Source: Alkalicoccus luteus
GTDB lineage: Bacteria; Bacillota; Bacilli; Bacillales; Salisediminibacteriaceae
Assembly (NCBI GenBank): GCA_052061695.1
Contig: JBPZEY010000008.1
Length of the DNA: 64,000 nt
Strand: one strand, 5' to 3'
Positions 7,462-16,096 of the stretch are shown here, piece by piece (the stretch's first letter is position 1; each line of letters starts with the position of its first letter). Below the pieces are notes generated by a model. It saw nothing but the letters and a program-made list of their open reading frames with translations, was not told the origin of the DNA and searched no databases. Position numbers and translations under genes: made by a program.

Positions 7462-8874
7462 ATGCTATTGCAGTATTTTTATGATGACAAGCTTGCCCAG
7501 GCATCTTATCTTGTAGGCTGCCAGGCGGCGAATGAGGCGGTCGTGATTGATCCTGCCCGGGACGTGCAGCCGTATATTAAAGCCGCTGAGGAGCACGGAA
7601 TGACGATCACAGGTGTCATGGAGACGCATATTCATGCCGATTATTTGTGCGGGGCCCGCGAGCTTGCCGACCGTACCGGAGCCGTTCTGTATGTGTCGGA
7701 TGAGGGGCCATCCGAGTGGAAATACGAGAACATAGATATGCTGGATCATCAGCTGCTGAAGGACCAGGATCAGATTATGCTCGGAAAGATCCGGTTTGAT
7801 GTCCTGCATACACCGGGACATACGCCGGAAAGTATATCCTTTCTCGTCACAGATGGCGGAGCAGAAGCGGATGAGCCGCTCGGAATTTTCACCGGTGATT
7901 TTGTGTTCGTCGGCGACATCGGCCGGCCGGATTTGCTGGAAAAAGCGGCCAAGCAAAAGGACACGGCCGCGGCCGGCGCGGAGGATATGTTTCATTCGCT
8001 TGAGACATTTAAGCAGCTGCCGGACTTTACTCAGGTGCTTCCCGGGCATGGTGCAGGCAGCGCCTGCGGCAAGTCACTCGGTTCCGTGCCGAGTTCGACT
8101 GTCGGCTATGAGAAGCGCTTCAACTGGGCGCTGCAGTATACGGATAAGGAGCAGTTTAAACAGGATCTTGTGGCAGACCAGCCGGAACCGCCGGTCTATT
8201 TCGCAGAGATGAAGAAAGTGAATAAAGCAGGCCCGGCATTTTTGAAGGATCTCACCGATCCAGAAGTGATGGGCAAGGAGCTGCTCCAGGAAGCTGTCTC
8301 AACCGGTCAAGTGATTGATATACGGCCGCCGGAGCAGTTTGCAGCTGCCCATATGGAGGGCGTGATGAACCTTCCGCTGAACAAATCGTTTACGAACTGG
8401 GCCGGCTGGCTGTTGAACTACGATGAGCCGATTTACGCGATCGTTGAAGAATCCCAGGTCGACGAGCTGAAAACGGCGCTTCGCTCGATCGGACTCGATC
8501 AGCTGAAAGGGTGGGCCAATCCATCCGTCGCGATGACGATTGGCAAGCCGCAGTCGTTTGACCAGCTGACACCTGAACAGGCATCGGTCTGGATTGAAAG
8601 TGGGAGCGTGCACGTGCTGGATGTGCGCGGTGCAGCCGAACGGAAAAATGGATATGTCGAAGGCTCGACGCACATCATGCTTGGAGAACTTCCGCACCGG
8701 ATAAAAGAAGTGGCGACAGACAAACCGGTGCTCGTGCAGTGCGGAACCGGCCTGCGGTCAGCAATCGGGGCGAGTATTTTGCAAAAGAACGGCATCACCG
8801 ACGTGAAAAACATGATGGGCGGATTCGGCAGGTTTGCGAAAATAGGGAATGAAGACGTTATTGTCGACGGGTAG
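7462..8874 (+). CDS. CstB-like persulfide dioxygenase-rhodanese fusion
   Basis: A 470-residue protein in three parts. The N-terminal metallo-beta-lactamase dioxygenase has THIHADYLCG, HTPGHTPESISF, FTGDFVFVGDIGRPDLL and PGHG. A middle rhodanese-like domain has no active cysteine. The C-terminal rhodanese carries Cys in VLVQCGTGLRSA. This is the architecture of staphylococcal CstB, which oxidises persulfides and transfers sulfur during sulfide detoxification. The third metal-site residue after HxHxD is Tyr, where the classical motif has His. AAGGAGG lies before the ATG. The gene stands alone, without sqr or cstR next to it, but has a CstR-type operator in its promoter. Confidence 0.88.
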   Translation: MLLQYFYDDKLAQASYLVGCQAANEAVVIDPARDVQPYIKAAEEHGMTITGVMETHIHADYLCGARELADRTGAVLYVSDEGPSEWKYENIDMLDHQLLKDQDQIMLGKIRFDVLHTPGHTPESISFLVTDGGAEADEPLGIFTGDFVFVGDIGRPDLLEKAAKQKDTAAAGAEDMFHSLETFKQLPDFTQVLPGHGAGSACGKSLGSVPSSTVGYEKRFNWALQYTDKEQFKQDLVADQPEPPVYFAEMKKVNKAGPAFLKDLTDPEVMGKELLQEAVSTGQVIDIRPPEQFAAAHMEGVMNLPLNKSFTNWAGWLLNYDEPIYAIVEESQVDELKTALRSIGLDQLKGWANPSVAMTIGKPQSFDQLTPEQASVWIESGSVHVLDVRGAAERKNGYVEGSTHIMLGELPHRIKEVATDKPVLVQCGTGLRSAIGASILQKNGITDVKNMMGGFGRFAKIGNEDVIVDG

Positions 8875-8884
8875 AAAAGGAAAA

Positions 8885-8914
8885 AACGGCGGGCTGCGGT
8901 GGCCCCGCCGTTTT
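8885..8914 (+). terminator. Terminator of the CstB-like gene
   Basis: AACGGCGGG (8885-8893) pairs with CCCGCCGTT (8904-8912) and is followed by T residues. Confidence 0.85.
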
Positions 8915-8985
8915 GTTATCATAATGGAAAGGTGATCGTTTCATGAGAGCCGCCTGATGATTGGCTGAAAAAGGAGCGGGATCAA

Positions 8986-9477
8986 ATGGAGATCTGGGAT
9001 TTGCTTGACCAGGAAGGGAAGAAGACGGGGCAGACGATCCAGCGCGGCAAACCATTGCCGGAAGGGTACTATCACTTAGTCGTGCACACGTGGATCGTCG
9101 ATCAGGATCATGTGCTCGTAACCCGGCGGGCCCTTGAAAAGCCGCACCCCGGAATGTGGGAAACACCAGGCGGATCGGCGCTTTCAGGGGAATCGTCCCG
9201 GGAAGCAGCTGTCCGGGAAGTGAAAGAGGAAATCGGAATGGAGCTGGAGCTATCCAAGTTAGACAAGCTGAAGCGAACGTGGCATGACAGCTACGTGCAC
9301 GATATCTGGTTCGTGGAGCGCCCGTTTTCTTTGGAGAGGCTTGATTTACAGCGTGAGGAAGTGTCCGAGGCCCGCCGGATTAAACTGGAAACGCTGCACG
9401 AGTGGATCAGACAGGACTGCCTGATTACCGGACTTCAGGCTTCAGCCAACGAAATGGTTGAAAGAGCAGGGAAATAA
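8986..9477 (+). CDS. Nudix hydrolase
   Basis: A 163-residue protein with a complete Nudix box (GGSALSGESSREAAVREVKEEIG) starting near residue 61, which binds Mg and hydrolyses a nucleoside-diphosphate-linked substrate. The opening WDLLDQEGKKTGQTIQRG is typical of the branch related to isopentenyl-diphosphate isomerase. AAAAAGGAGC precedes the ATG. The substrate is unknown. It is a single gene between two terminated units. Confidence 0.9.
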   Translation: MEIWDLLDQEGKKTGQTIQRGKPLPEGYYHLVVHTWIVDQDHVLVTRRALEKPHPGMWETPGGSALSGESSREAAVREVKEEIGMELELSKLDKLKRTWHDSYVHDIWFVERPFSLERLDLQREEVSEARRIKLETLHEWIRQDCLITGLQASANEMVERAGK

Positions 9478-9492
9478 ATGCCCTGCATGTAT

Positions 9493-9528
9493 AGTGGTAT
9501 AGACAACCATACATAAACTTGCTACACT
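9493..9528 (+). promoter_or_regulatory. nag operon promoter with NagR-type operator
   Basis: The operator AGTGGTATAGACAACCAT (9493-9510) resembles NagR/YvoA boxes of Bacillus. It overlaps the -35 element TAGACA (9500-9505). A 17-base spacer and the -10 TACACT (9523-9528) follow. NagR would repress its own operon until GlcN-6-P or GlcNAc-6-P accumulates. Confidence 0.75.
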
Positions 9529-9562
9529 ATATAGAAAGACATTGACTTCAGGAGGGAACGCT

Positions 9563-10300
9563 ATGGTGAACAAGGAATCGTCTATACCGATTTATTATCA
9601 GCTGGCTGAGCAGCTGAGACGGCGGATCGACCAGGGAGAACTCAAGCCGGGAGATATGATGCCATCTGAACGGGAGCTGTCGGAGCAGTTTGCGATCAGC
9701 CGCATGACGGTCAGGCAAGCGATCGCTTCTCTCGTAGATGACGGGATCGTCTATCGTAAACAAGGCACAGGCACCTTCGTCGCCGAAGAAAAAATTGAGC
9801 AGCATCTCAGTGGCCTGACAAGCTTCAGTGAAGACATGCGCGCACGCGGCATGGAGCCTTCGGCTACGGTATTAACGTTTGAAAAGCAGGAATGCCCGGC
9901 AGAGGCTGCTTCGTTTCTCGGGCTGGAGCCGGATGAGCCTGTTTATTATATGAAGCGGCTGCGACTTGCGGATAAAGTGCCGATGGCGCTTGAAGAAACG
10001 TGGCTGTCGGCCGCACTTTCAGGACCGATGCCCGAAGAAGCTGCCTCTGGATCCCTCTATACGTGGCTGGAAGAACGGGCCGGCATCCGGATCGGCCGTG
10101 CAGAGCAGTGGATGGAGGCCGCAGTGCTTAGCGAAGCAGAGGCGATGCATCTTCAGGCGAAAGCCGGGGGACCGGTTCTCGTCATGGAACGGCAGACGTA
10201 CACCGCAGACGGTCGCCCGCTTGAGCTTGTCCGCTCCCGCTACCGGGCAGACCGTTACCGTTTCCATCTTGATCTCCCGCGTTCACAGGGAGGGAAGTAA
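9563..10300 (+). CDS. nagR: GntR/HutC-family repressor of amino-sugar use (NagR/YvoA-like)
   Basis: 245 residues with an N-terminal winged helix (YYQLAEQLRRRIDQGELKPG, then SERELSEQFAISRMTVRQAI) and a C-terminal UTRA effector domain. Position at the head of nagA-nagB and the operator in its own promoter support the assignment. The ATG at 9563 follows GGAGG at 9551-9555; an upstream in-frame ATG has no ribosome binding site. The related B. subtilis protein is released from DNA by amino-sugar phosphates. Confidence 0.88.
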   Translation: MVNKESSIPIYYQLAEQLRRRIDQGELKPGDMMPSERELSEQFAISRMTVRQAIASLVDDGIVYRKQGTGTFVAEEKIEQHLSGLTSFSEDMRARGMEPSATVLTFEKQECPAEAASFLGLEPDEPVYYMKRLRLADKVPMALEETWLSAALSGPMPEEAASGSLYTWLEERAGIRIGRAEQWMEAAVLSEAEAMHLQAKAGGPVLVMERQTYTADGRPLELVRSRYRADRYRFHLDLPRSQGGK

Positions 10301-10301
10301 G

Positions 10302-11048
10302 GTGCTGCGCGCCTATACGGAGAAAGTACGGGAGCTGCTGGACGATCTTGAACAGGAGGAGGGCGCTATTCATCAAGCAGCACAGCTTGCTGCAGAAGCG
10401 ATTGCAAAAGGCGGCATCCTGCACTGTTTTGGAGCCGGACATTCCCACATGATCGGAGAGGAGTTGTTTTTTCGAGCCGGTGGACTCGTTCCGGTCCGGC
10501 CGGTCTGGATAGATGAACTGCTTCCACAGCACGGGGCGCTTCGGTCGATGGAGGCGGAACGGAAGAACGGCTGGGAGGCTGTGTTCAGGGAACAGCTTGA
10601 TCTGCGTCCGGAAGACGTGATGATCGTTGTATCGACTACCGGACGAAATCCTGCTCCACTCGCAGTGGCGCGGGCAGCGAAAGCAGCGGGGGTGCCGGTG
10701 ATCGGTATCACTTCTGTCAAGGCGTCCGCGGAAACAGAACCGCGGGGCGACGCCGGTATGCGCCTGTTTGAAGCGGCTGATGTCGTGATCGACACGCACG
10801 TTCCGCCGGGTGATGCCGTATTACAGGACGAGCGGCTTCACGTCCGTTTTTCTCCGGTTTCCACGGTGGCAGCGACAACGGCCGGGCATGCTTTCACTGC
10901 TGAAACGGTTCGTCTGCTGCTGGATTGGGGCGAAGAAGCACCGGTGCTGCTCAGCAGCAATATTGATGGTGCTGATGAATGGAACGAAAGGCTGATCAGA
11001 CGCTGGGAGAGGCGCATTCCCGAACTGCGCAGAGGAGGACAAACATGA
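10302..11048 (+). CDS. SIS-domain protein of the UPF0309 type
   Basis: 248 residues, starting at GTG 10302 two bases after the nagR stop codon, with AGGGAGGG in front. A SIS sugar-phosphate-binding fold is visible: LHCFGAGHSHMIGEELFFRAG, then VVSTTGRNPAPLAVARAAKA. Similar proteins are annotated as UPF0309 with no proven reaction. Its place inside the nag operon suggests it binds or converts an amino-sugar phosphate. It overlaps nagA by ATGA. Confidence 0.85.
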   Translation: MLRAYTEKVRELLDDLEQEEGAIHQAAQLAAEAIAKGGILHCFGAGHSHMIGEELFFRAGGLVPVRPVWIDELLPQHGALRSMEAERKNGWEAVFREQLDLRPEDVMIVVSTTGRNPAPLAVARAAKAAGVPVIGITSVKASAETEPRGDAGMRLFEAADVVIDTHVPPGDAVLQDERLHVRFSPVSTVAATTAGHAFTAETVRLLLDWGEEAPVLLSSNIDGADEWNERLIRRWERRIPELRRGGQT

Positions 11049-12205
11049 CGACGCTGATCTTTAAAGGAGCACATGCTTATACGGAGCAGGGAGTGATCCC
11101 GGATCCGCTCTTCCGTCTGGAAAAAGGTGTTATCGCCGAACTGCGTCCTGCGCAGAAAGAGGATGAAGGAGAGCGGATTGACGCTGAGGAGCTGCGAATC
11201 GTTCCAGGTTTTATCGATATTCATATTCACGGAGCCGCCGGAGCCGACGTCATGGATTGCACAGAGGAAGCACTGGATACGATCGCACGCGCGCTTCCGG
11301 CCGAAGGAACAACCTCTTTTTTGGCGACGACGCTGACGCAGTCCATAGCAGATACGAAGCAGGCGCTTGCAGCTGCTGCCGCATTCCAGCCTGATGGAGA
11401 AGGAGCTGAACTGCTTGGTGTTCACTTGGAGGGACCGTTTATCCATGCGGCCAGAAAGGGAGCGCAGCCGGAAGCCTTTATCGTGCCACCTTCGATCAAG
11501 CTGTTTGAAGAATTTCAGGAGGCGGCAGGCGGTACGATCCGGCTTGTGACGATGGCGCCTGAGCTTGACGAGGAAGGATTAACAGAGGTACTTGTTGGGC
11601 ATGGCGTCATCGTCTCGATGGGCCACACGGATGCAACGTGCAGCCAGACCGCTGAAGCCCTGGCGCGCGGTGTGTCGCATGCGACTCATTTTTATAACGG
11701 AATGAGAGGATTTCATCACCGGGATCCGGGTGTTGTCGGCGGAGTGCTCATGAACGGCAGCGTCCGGGCAGAGCTGATCGCAGATGGCGTGCACGTCAGT
11801 CCGGAAGCCTGTGCGTTTACGTATCAGCAGCTTGGTGCGGAGCGGCTGCTGCTGATCACCGATGCCATGCGGGCGAAAGGAAAAGAAGACGGCACGTATC
11901 AGCTTGGCGGCCAGGAAGTCACAGTGCGCGGCAACGAAGCTGTCCTGGAAGATGGAACGCTCGCCGGAAGCGTCCTTCGTATGCATGAAGCTGTGCGCAA
12001 TATGAGTGAATTCAGCGGTGCTTCATTTGAAGAAGCGGTGCAGATGGCCTCGCTTCAGCCTGCGAAGGCGCTCGGTGTATCCGACCGGAAAGGAAGTCTT
12101 GCCACTGGAAAAGACGCTGATTTCACAATGCTTGATCCGAATGGGGACGTAGCTAAAACATACATTAAGGGAGTCTGTGTGTATAACGGAGGTGAGGACA
12201 AATGA
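11045..12205 (+). CDS. nagA: N-acetylglucosamine-6-phosphate deacetylase
   Basis: A 386-residue amidohydrolase that removes the acetyl group from GlcNAc-6-P to give GlcN-6-P. Metal and substrate motifs are present: PGFIDIHIHGAAGADVMD, LGVHLEGPFIH, MGHTDATCSQT, ATHFYNGMRGFHHRDPG and LITDAM. The ATG at 11045 follows AGAGGAGGAC. The gene overlaps its neighbours on both sides by ATGA, which indicates translational coupling across the operon. Confidence 0.95.
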   Translation: MTTLIFKGAHAYTEQGVIPDPLFRLEKGVIAELRPAQKEDEGERIDAEELRIVPGFIDIHIHGAAGADVMDCTEEALDTIARALPAEGTTSFLATTLTQSIADTKQALAAAAAFQPDGEGAELLGVHLEGPFIHAARKGAQPEAFIVPPSIKLFEEFQEAAGGTIRLVTMAPELDEEGLTEVLVGHGVIVSMGHTDATCSQTAEALARGVSHATHFYNGMRGFHHRDPGVVGGVLMNGSVRAELIADGVHVSPEACAFTYQQLGAERLLLITDAMRAKGKEDGTYQLGGQEVTVRGNEAVLEDGTLAGSVLRMHEAVRNMSEFSGASFEEAVQMASLQPAKALGVSDRKGSLATGKDADFTMLDPNGDVAKTYIKGVCVYNGGEDK

Positions 12206-12951
12206 ATATCATCGAGACGAAAAACTATGAAGATATGAGCGAAGCAGCCGCCGGATATGTATGGCGGCGCCTGCAGAGTGGTATGCGGGTGCTTGGGCTT
12301 GCAACAGGAGGGACGCCGATCAGATTTTATGAGCGGCTGACAAAGCAGATCAACCATCACAGTCATTCATTAAAGGAGCTGACGACGGTAAACCTCGACG
12401 AATATATCGGCCTTGGAGCAACGCATCCGAACAGCTATCACGTCTATATGCAGGAACACTTTTTTAAGCACGTAGACATCCCGATGGAACACGCATATTT
12501 GCCGGATGGAAAGGCAGCTTCGCCGGAAAAAGAGGCGGATGATTACGAAAAGCTGGTAACATCGCTTGGCATTGAGCTGCAGCTTCTAGGTATCGGCGCA
12601 AATGGACATATCGGGTTCAATGAGCCAGGCAGCCCGTTTGATGGGAAAAGCCGAGTGGTGGATTTAACGGAAGAAACAATCGAAGCCAATGCGCGGTTCT
12701 TTGAAAAAGAAGAACAGGTGCCGCGTCAAGCGGTCACAATGGGGATCGGAACGATCATGAAGGCAGAGGAAATTCTGCTGCTCGCGTCCGGAGCCGAAAA
12801 GGCAGAGGCAGTCCGCGATATGATCGAGGGTCCTGTAACAGAAGAAGTGCCGGCAACGGTTCTGCAGCGGCACCCGAATGTGACGGTGATTGCCGACCGG
12901 GAGGCACTTTCACTTACGCATGCTGCCCGATCGGTATTTCCCGGGAAATGA
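12202..12951 (+). CDS. nagB: Glucosamine-6-phosphate deaminase
   Basis: 249 residues. It converts GlcN-6-P to fructose-6-P and ammonia and so feeds amino sugars into glycolysis, the reverse direction to GlmS at 48.2 kb. Motifs are LGLATGGTPIRFYERL, TVNLDEYIGL and LLGIGANGHIGFNEPGSPF. It is the last gene of the operon, and its stop codon directly abuts that of the convergent SDR gene, leaving no room for a separate terminator. Confidence 0.95.
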   Translation: MNIIETKNYEDMSEAAAGYVWRRLQSGMRVLGLATGGTPIRFYERLTKQINHHSHSLKELTTVNLDEYIGLGATHPNSYHVYMQEHFFKHVDIPMEHAYLPDGKAASPEKEADDYEKLVTSLGIELQLLGIGANGHIGFNEPGSPFDGKSRVVDLTEETIEANARFFEKEEQVPRQAVTMGIGTIMKAEEILLLASGAEKAEAVRDMIEGPVTEEVPATVLQRHPNVTVIADREALSLTHAARSVFPGK

Positions 12952-13638
12952 TTACGGATTTAAGATGATTTCCATCTCACCGGTATCGTCAGGAAGCTCC
13001 AGCGTTTGCACGATCGTCCGGGCTACTGTGTCCGGATGCAGTCCGCTGCTTTTTTCTGATGCGCTGACGCCGGCGAAATCGGTTTGCACGAGTCCGGGGG
13101 AAACGGTCGATACGCGGATATCGTAGGCTCTGCCCTCCTGATTCAGCGTTTTGGAAAAGCCGACAAGCGCCCATTTGCTTGCGCAGTAGGCAGAAGCTTT
13201 TTCCCGAACTTCATAGCCAAGGTTGGAGGCGACGTTTACAATCTGGCCGCCGCTCTCCTTCATCATCCGGAACGCTTCCCGCGCACATAAAAATGCGCCG
13301 CGCGTATTGACATTCAGCTGCTGATCCCAGTCATCGGCCGTCATTTCTTCGACCGGCTTAAAAATGCCGACGCCGGCGTTGTTCACAAGCGCATGCGGGT
13401 GTCCGCATGTCGATGAAACGTTCTGAAAAAGCTGCAGCACGTCTTCTTCTGAACTTACGTCTGCCTGAAACGTGTGCAGGCGGCTGCTGTTTAGCTCGCG
13501 CTGCAGTGCTTCGAGCGATTCACTCGTACGGGCTATGGCGGCAACGATCGCTCCTTTGTCAAGCAGCTGGCTGACGACTGCGCGGCCGATACCCCTCGCC
13601 CCGCCGGTTACGATAATAATTCGATCTGTCAGATTCAT
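12952..13638 (-). CDS. Short-chain dehydrogenase/reductase
   Basis: 228 residues with the NAD(P) motif TGGARGIG, NNAGVGIF, and a catalytic Ser-Tyr-Lys set (NVASNLG, then YCASKWAL). The substrate is unknown. The ATG at 13638 is chosen because AAAGGA lies ten bases upstream; the in-frame GTG at 13647 would be only one base from it. It is a single gene convergent with nagB. Confidence 0.88.
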   Translation of the reverse strand: MNLTDRIIIVTGGARGIGRAVVSQLLDKGAIVAAIARTSESLEALQRELNSSRLHTFQADVSSEEDVLQLFQNVSSTCGHPHALVNNAGVGIFKPVEEMTADDWDQQLNVNTRGAFLCAREAFRMMKESGGQIVNVASNLGYEVREKASAYCASKWALVGFSKTLNQEGRAYDIRVSTVSPGLVQTDFAGVSASEKSSGLHPDTVARTIVQTLELPDDTGEMEIILNP

Positions 13639-13751
13639 GCACTCCACATCCTTTCGTCGTGCTATTCCCCTTTATTTGAGCTTAAAAACAGTGGGTTGAG
13701 CCGGCCTAAAGCGGGTAAAGGTGAGTACATACCAGTTTGGAAAGGGGCGGG

Positions 13752-14381
13752 ATGGAGATGGCAGAGCTGCTGACAGAAACGGATTTTAAGAATGGGCTTC
13801 CGGACGGTTTCACTTGGAGGAATGAGCCTGAGTGGCATGTAGGGGAAAAAGGTCTTTGCATTGCGCCGGCTGCAGAGACGGACTACTGGCAGCGGACGCA
13901 TTATGGATTTTGTCACGACAATGGACCATTTTTATTTACGCGGATGAAGGGCGATTTTCGTCTCACGGTCCGCTGCAGCGGACGAGCTGAGCATCAGTAC
14001 GATCAGGCGGGCATCTACCTGCGGCATTCGGAAGAGACATGGGTCAAAGCTTCGGTGGAATACATGGAAAAAGGACCGTCCAAGCTTGGAGCTGTCGTCA
14101 CGACGCACGGCTACTCAGACTGGTCTTCCCAACCTGAGCCCGATCCGGATAAACCGGTTTTTTTCCGGATAAGCCGGGTCGGAAATGAAGTATTCATTGA
14201 CACCTCAAAGGATGGCGAAAGCTGGTTTCAAATTCGCATCGCCCATTTGGAGGAGAGCGCTGGGCAGCCGCTTGAGGCCGGGATTTACGCCTGCTGTCCA
14301 GGGAAAAGTGCCTCGTATGAAGCGTGTTTTTCCAGCTTAAAGCTGGAGCGATTGTCAAAAGATGATACGGTTTATCTCTGA
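13752..14381 (+). CDS. DUF1349 domain protein (concanavalin-like fold)
   Basis: About 209 residues. The pattern WRNEPEWHVGEKGLCIAP, QAGIYLRHSEETWVKASVEY and FFRISRVGNEVFIDTSKDGE matches the DUF1349 family, a cytoplasmic beta-sandwich of unclear function. AAAGGGG lies just upstream of two closely spaced ATG codons (13752 and 13758), and either could be the start. The last ten bases overlap the convergent interrupted gene. Confidence 0.8.
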   Translation: MEMAELLTETDFKNGLPDGFTWRNEPEWHVGEKGLCIAPAAETDYWQRTHYGFCHDNGPFLFTRMKGDFRLTVRCSGRAEHQYDQAGIYLRHSEETWVKASVEYMEKGPSKLGAVVTTHGYSDWSSQPEPDPDKPVFFRISRVGNEVFIDTSKDGESWFQIRIAHLEESAGQPLEAGIYACCPGKSASYEACFSSLKLERLSKDDTVYL

Positions 14382-14725
14382 CTTTGAATCAGCAGATACC
14401 GCTCGCGAGCTCCGCCGGATTTTTTATAGACATCTGTATAGTCGATTACCTGAACCGCCTCTTCAATCGAAGGGGCGGTTTCGATATATTCAGCATCAAG
14501 CTTTTGAACGAGCGTGTAAACATGCATCGGATCCAGATTGAACTTTTCGGACGCTTCTAGCACGGGCGGATTGCGGCGGGCTGCCTCGAGCAGATCGCTC
14601 TCTGATTCAGCTGCATCAGCCAGCTGCAGCTCCCGCTGGTAAACCTATTCGTAAACGCTTCTGAGCGGCTCCGGAACCGAGTCAAGCCACCTCCGTCTTG
14701 CAAATTCCTGTCTCGCAGAGAGCAT
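14372..14725 (-). pseudogene. Small gene interrupted by a single in-frame amber codon
   Basis: On the minus strand AGGAGG (14734-14739) is followed eight bases later by ATG 14725. The frame then runs 118 codons to TAA at 14372, broken only by TAG at 14645-14647 (codon 27, in the context SVYE-stop-VYQREL). The sequence after the stop continues in the same frame with normal codon use (PPVLEASEKFNLDPMHVYTL). A C-to-T change of a CAG Gln codon would explain it. The product family is not recognised. It may be a recent pseudogene, a read-through gene or a sequencing error. Confidence 0.65.
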
Positions 14726-14755
14726 CGTCATCTCCTCCTGATCTATATTATAAAT

Positions 14756-14781
14756 CGAAACTATTACGATTTATAGTTTCG
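14756..14781 (+). promoter_or_regulatory. 26 bp inverted-repeat operator before the flavin oxidoreductase
   Basis: CGAAACTAT (14756-14764), eight bases, ATAGTTTCG (14773-14781): perfect 9-base arms. A second inverted pair, TATAAATCG (14749-14757) and CGATTTATA (14767-14775), interlocks with it. The ACTAT/ATAGT half-sites recall YodB/CatR-type (HxlR family) operators that control quinone-responsive enzymes. It lies between the interrupted gene and the flavin oxidoreductase gene and could regulate both. Confidence 0.6.
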
Positions 14782-14886
14782 CACATTCACCATTGATCTG
14801 CAAGAGGGATGAGCAGATCATTTCTCATTCGCTGCAGATCTGCTTACAATAAGAAAGGCATGAACGATTTAAAGGAGGAAATGAAC

Positions 14887-16008
14887 ATGAGACGATTTAT
14901 GGAACCTTATACATTTGCAAATGGGGCAGAGCTGCGCAACCGGATAATGCTTGCGCCAATGACAAACTTTTCTTCAGCAGAAAACGGAGAAACGACGCAG
15001 GCTGAGCGTGACTATTACCGGGAGCGTTCCCGCGGAGTCGGTGCCGTTATCACGGCATGTGCCAACGTCACGCCGGGCGGACAAGGCTTCCCGGGCGAGA
15101 TTGGCGTGGAGCGCGACGAGCTGGTGCCAAGCCTTAAGCAGCTGGCAGATACGATTAAAGGCGAGGGGGCAAAAGCGATTCTGCAGATTTTCCACGGCGG
15201 ACGTATGGCGCCCCCAGAGCTTCTTCCGGACGGCCAGCCAGTCAGTGCCAGTGCCGTAGCACCTGTACGGGAGGGGGCTGTCACGCCTCGCGAACTGAAG
15301 CCGGAAGAGATCGATGAAGTAATAGAAGCGTTCGGTGAAGCGACGCGCCGGGCGATCGAAGCTGGCTTTGACGGAGTCGAAATTCATGGTGCCAACACGT
15401 ACCTGATTCAACAGTTTTTCTCGCCGCATTCCAACCGCCGTTCAGACAAGTGGGGCGGCACCCTCGAAAAGCGGATGGCATTCCCGCTGGCAGTTGTGGA
15501 GAGCGTCATGAAGGCCGCTGAAAAAGCAGATGACGACTTCATCATCGGCTACCGTATTTCACCGGAGGAAATGGAGAATCCGGGGATTACGATGGAAGAT
15601 ACGATGCAGCTCGTGGAGCGTCTCAGCAGTGAAAAGCTCGATTACCTGCACATTTCCGTTCAGGATTTTCACGGAGGATCGATGCGCGACAAGAGTGACT
15701 CCCGCTCCCGTGTGCAGATGATTCAGGATGCAGTAGGTGAACGCATCCCGGTCGTCGGCGTCGGATCGCTGCATACACCGGATGACGTCGACAAAGCAAT
15801 GGAAGGCGGCGTTCCTCTTATGGCAATCGGACGTGAGCTCGTCGTCGAACCTCACTGGATCGAAAAAGTCGCAGAAGGGCGCGAGGATGAGATCCGTACC
15901 GAGCTGTCGGTGGATGACCGTGAAGAATTGGTCGTACCAGAGCCGCTCTGGAATGCGATCGTAAACACACCAGGCTGGTTCCGGGTAAAGGAGCACGCTG
16001 AAAAGTAA
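14887..16008 (+). CDS. Old-yellow-enzyme family NADH-dependent flavin oxidoreductase (YqiG-like)
   Basis: A 373-residue TIM-barrel FMN enzyme of the same length as B. subtilis YqiG. It begins with ELRNRIMLAPMTNFSSAENG, and the substrate-binding motif is GVEIHGANTYLIQQFFSPHSNRR. The second His of the classical HxxH pair is replaced by Asn (HGAN), as in other YqiG-type proteins. The ATG at 14887 has AGGAGG eight bases upstream. It probably reduces activated double bonds of electrophiles. The 26 bp palindrome upstream suggests repressor control. Confidence 0.9.
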   Translation: MRRFMEPYTFANGAELRNRIMLAPMTNFSSAENGETTQAERDYYRERSRGVGAVITACANVTPGGQGFPGEIGVERDELVPSLKQLADTIKGEGAKAILQIFHGGRMAPPELLPDGQPVSASAVAPVREGAVTPRELKPEEIDEVIEAFGEATRRAIEAGFDGVEIHGANTYLIQQFFSPHSNRRSDKWGGTLEKRMAFPLAVVESVMKAAEKADDDFIIGYRISPEEMENPGITMEDTMQLVERLSSEKLDYLHISVQDFHGGSMRDKSDSRSRVQMIQDAVGERIPVVGVGSLHTPDDVDKAMEGGVPLMAIGRELVVEPHWIEKVAEGREDEIRTELSVDDREELVVPEPLWNAIVNTPGWFRVKEHAEK

Positions 16009-16055
16009 GGAAACGCAGCCTTTTGTAGACAGGCAGTAACCCCGCTTACGAACAG

Positions 16056-16096
16056 AGAGCCGGAGGTCCAACATGGACTACCGGCTCTTTTTTTTT
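16056..16096 (+). terminator. Terminator of the flavin oxidoreductase gene
   Basis: AGAGCCGG (16056-16063) pairs with CCGGCTCT (16081-16088), with an inner GTCCA/TGGAC stem, then nine T residues. Confidence 0.9.

Noticed and set aside
14645..14647. The amber codon as a pyrrolysine or programmed read-through site
   Set aside because: No pyrrolysine genes, methylamine context or recognisable stimulatory structure is present; a nonsense mutation is simpler.
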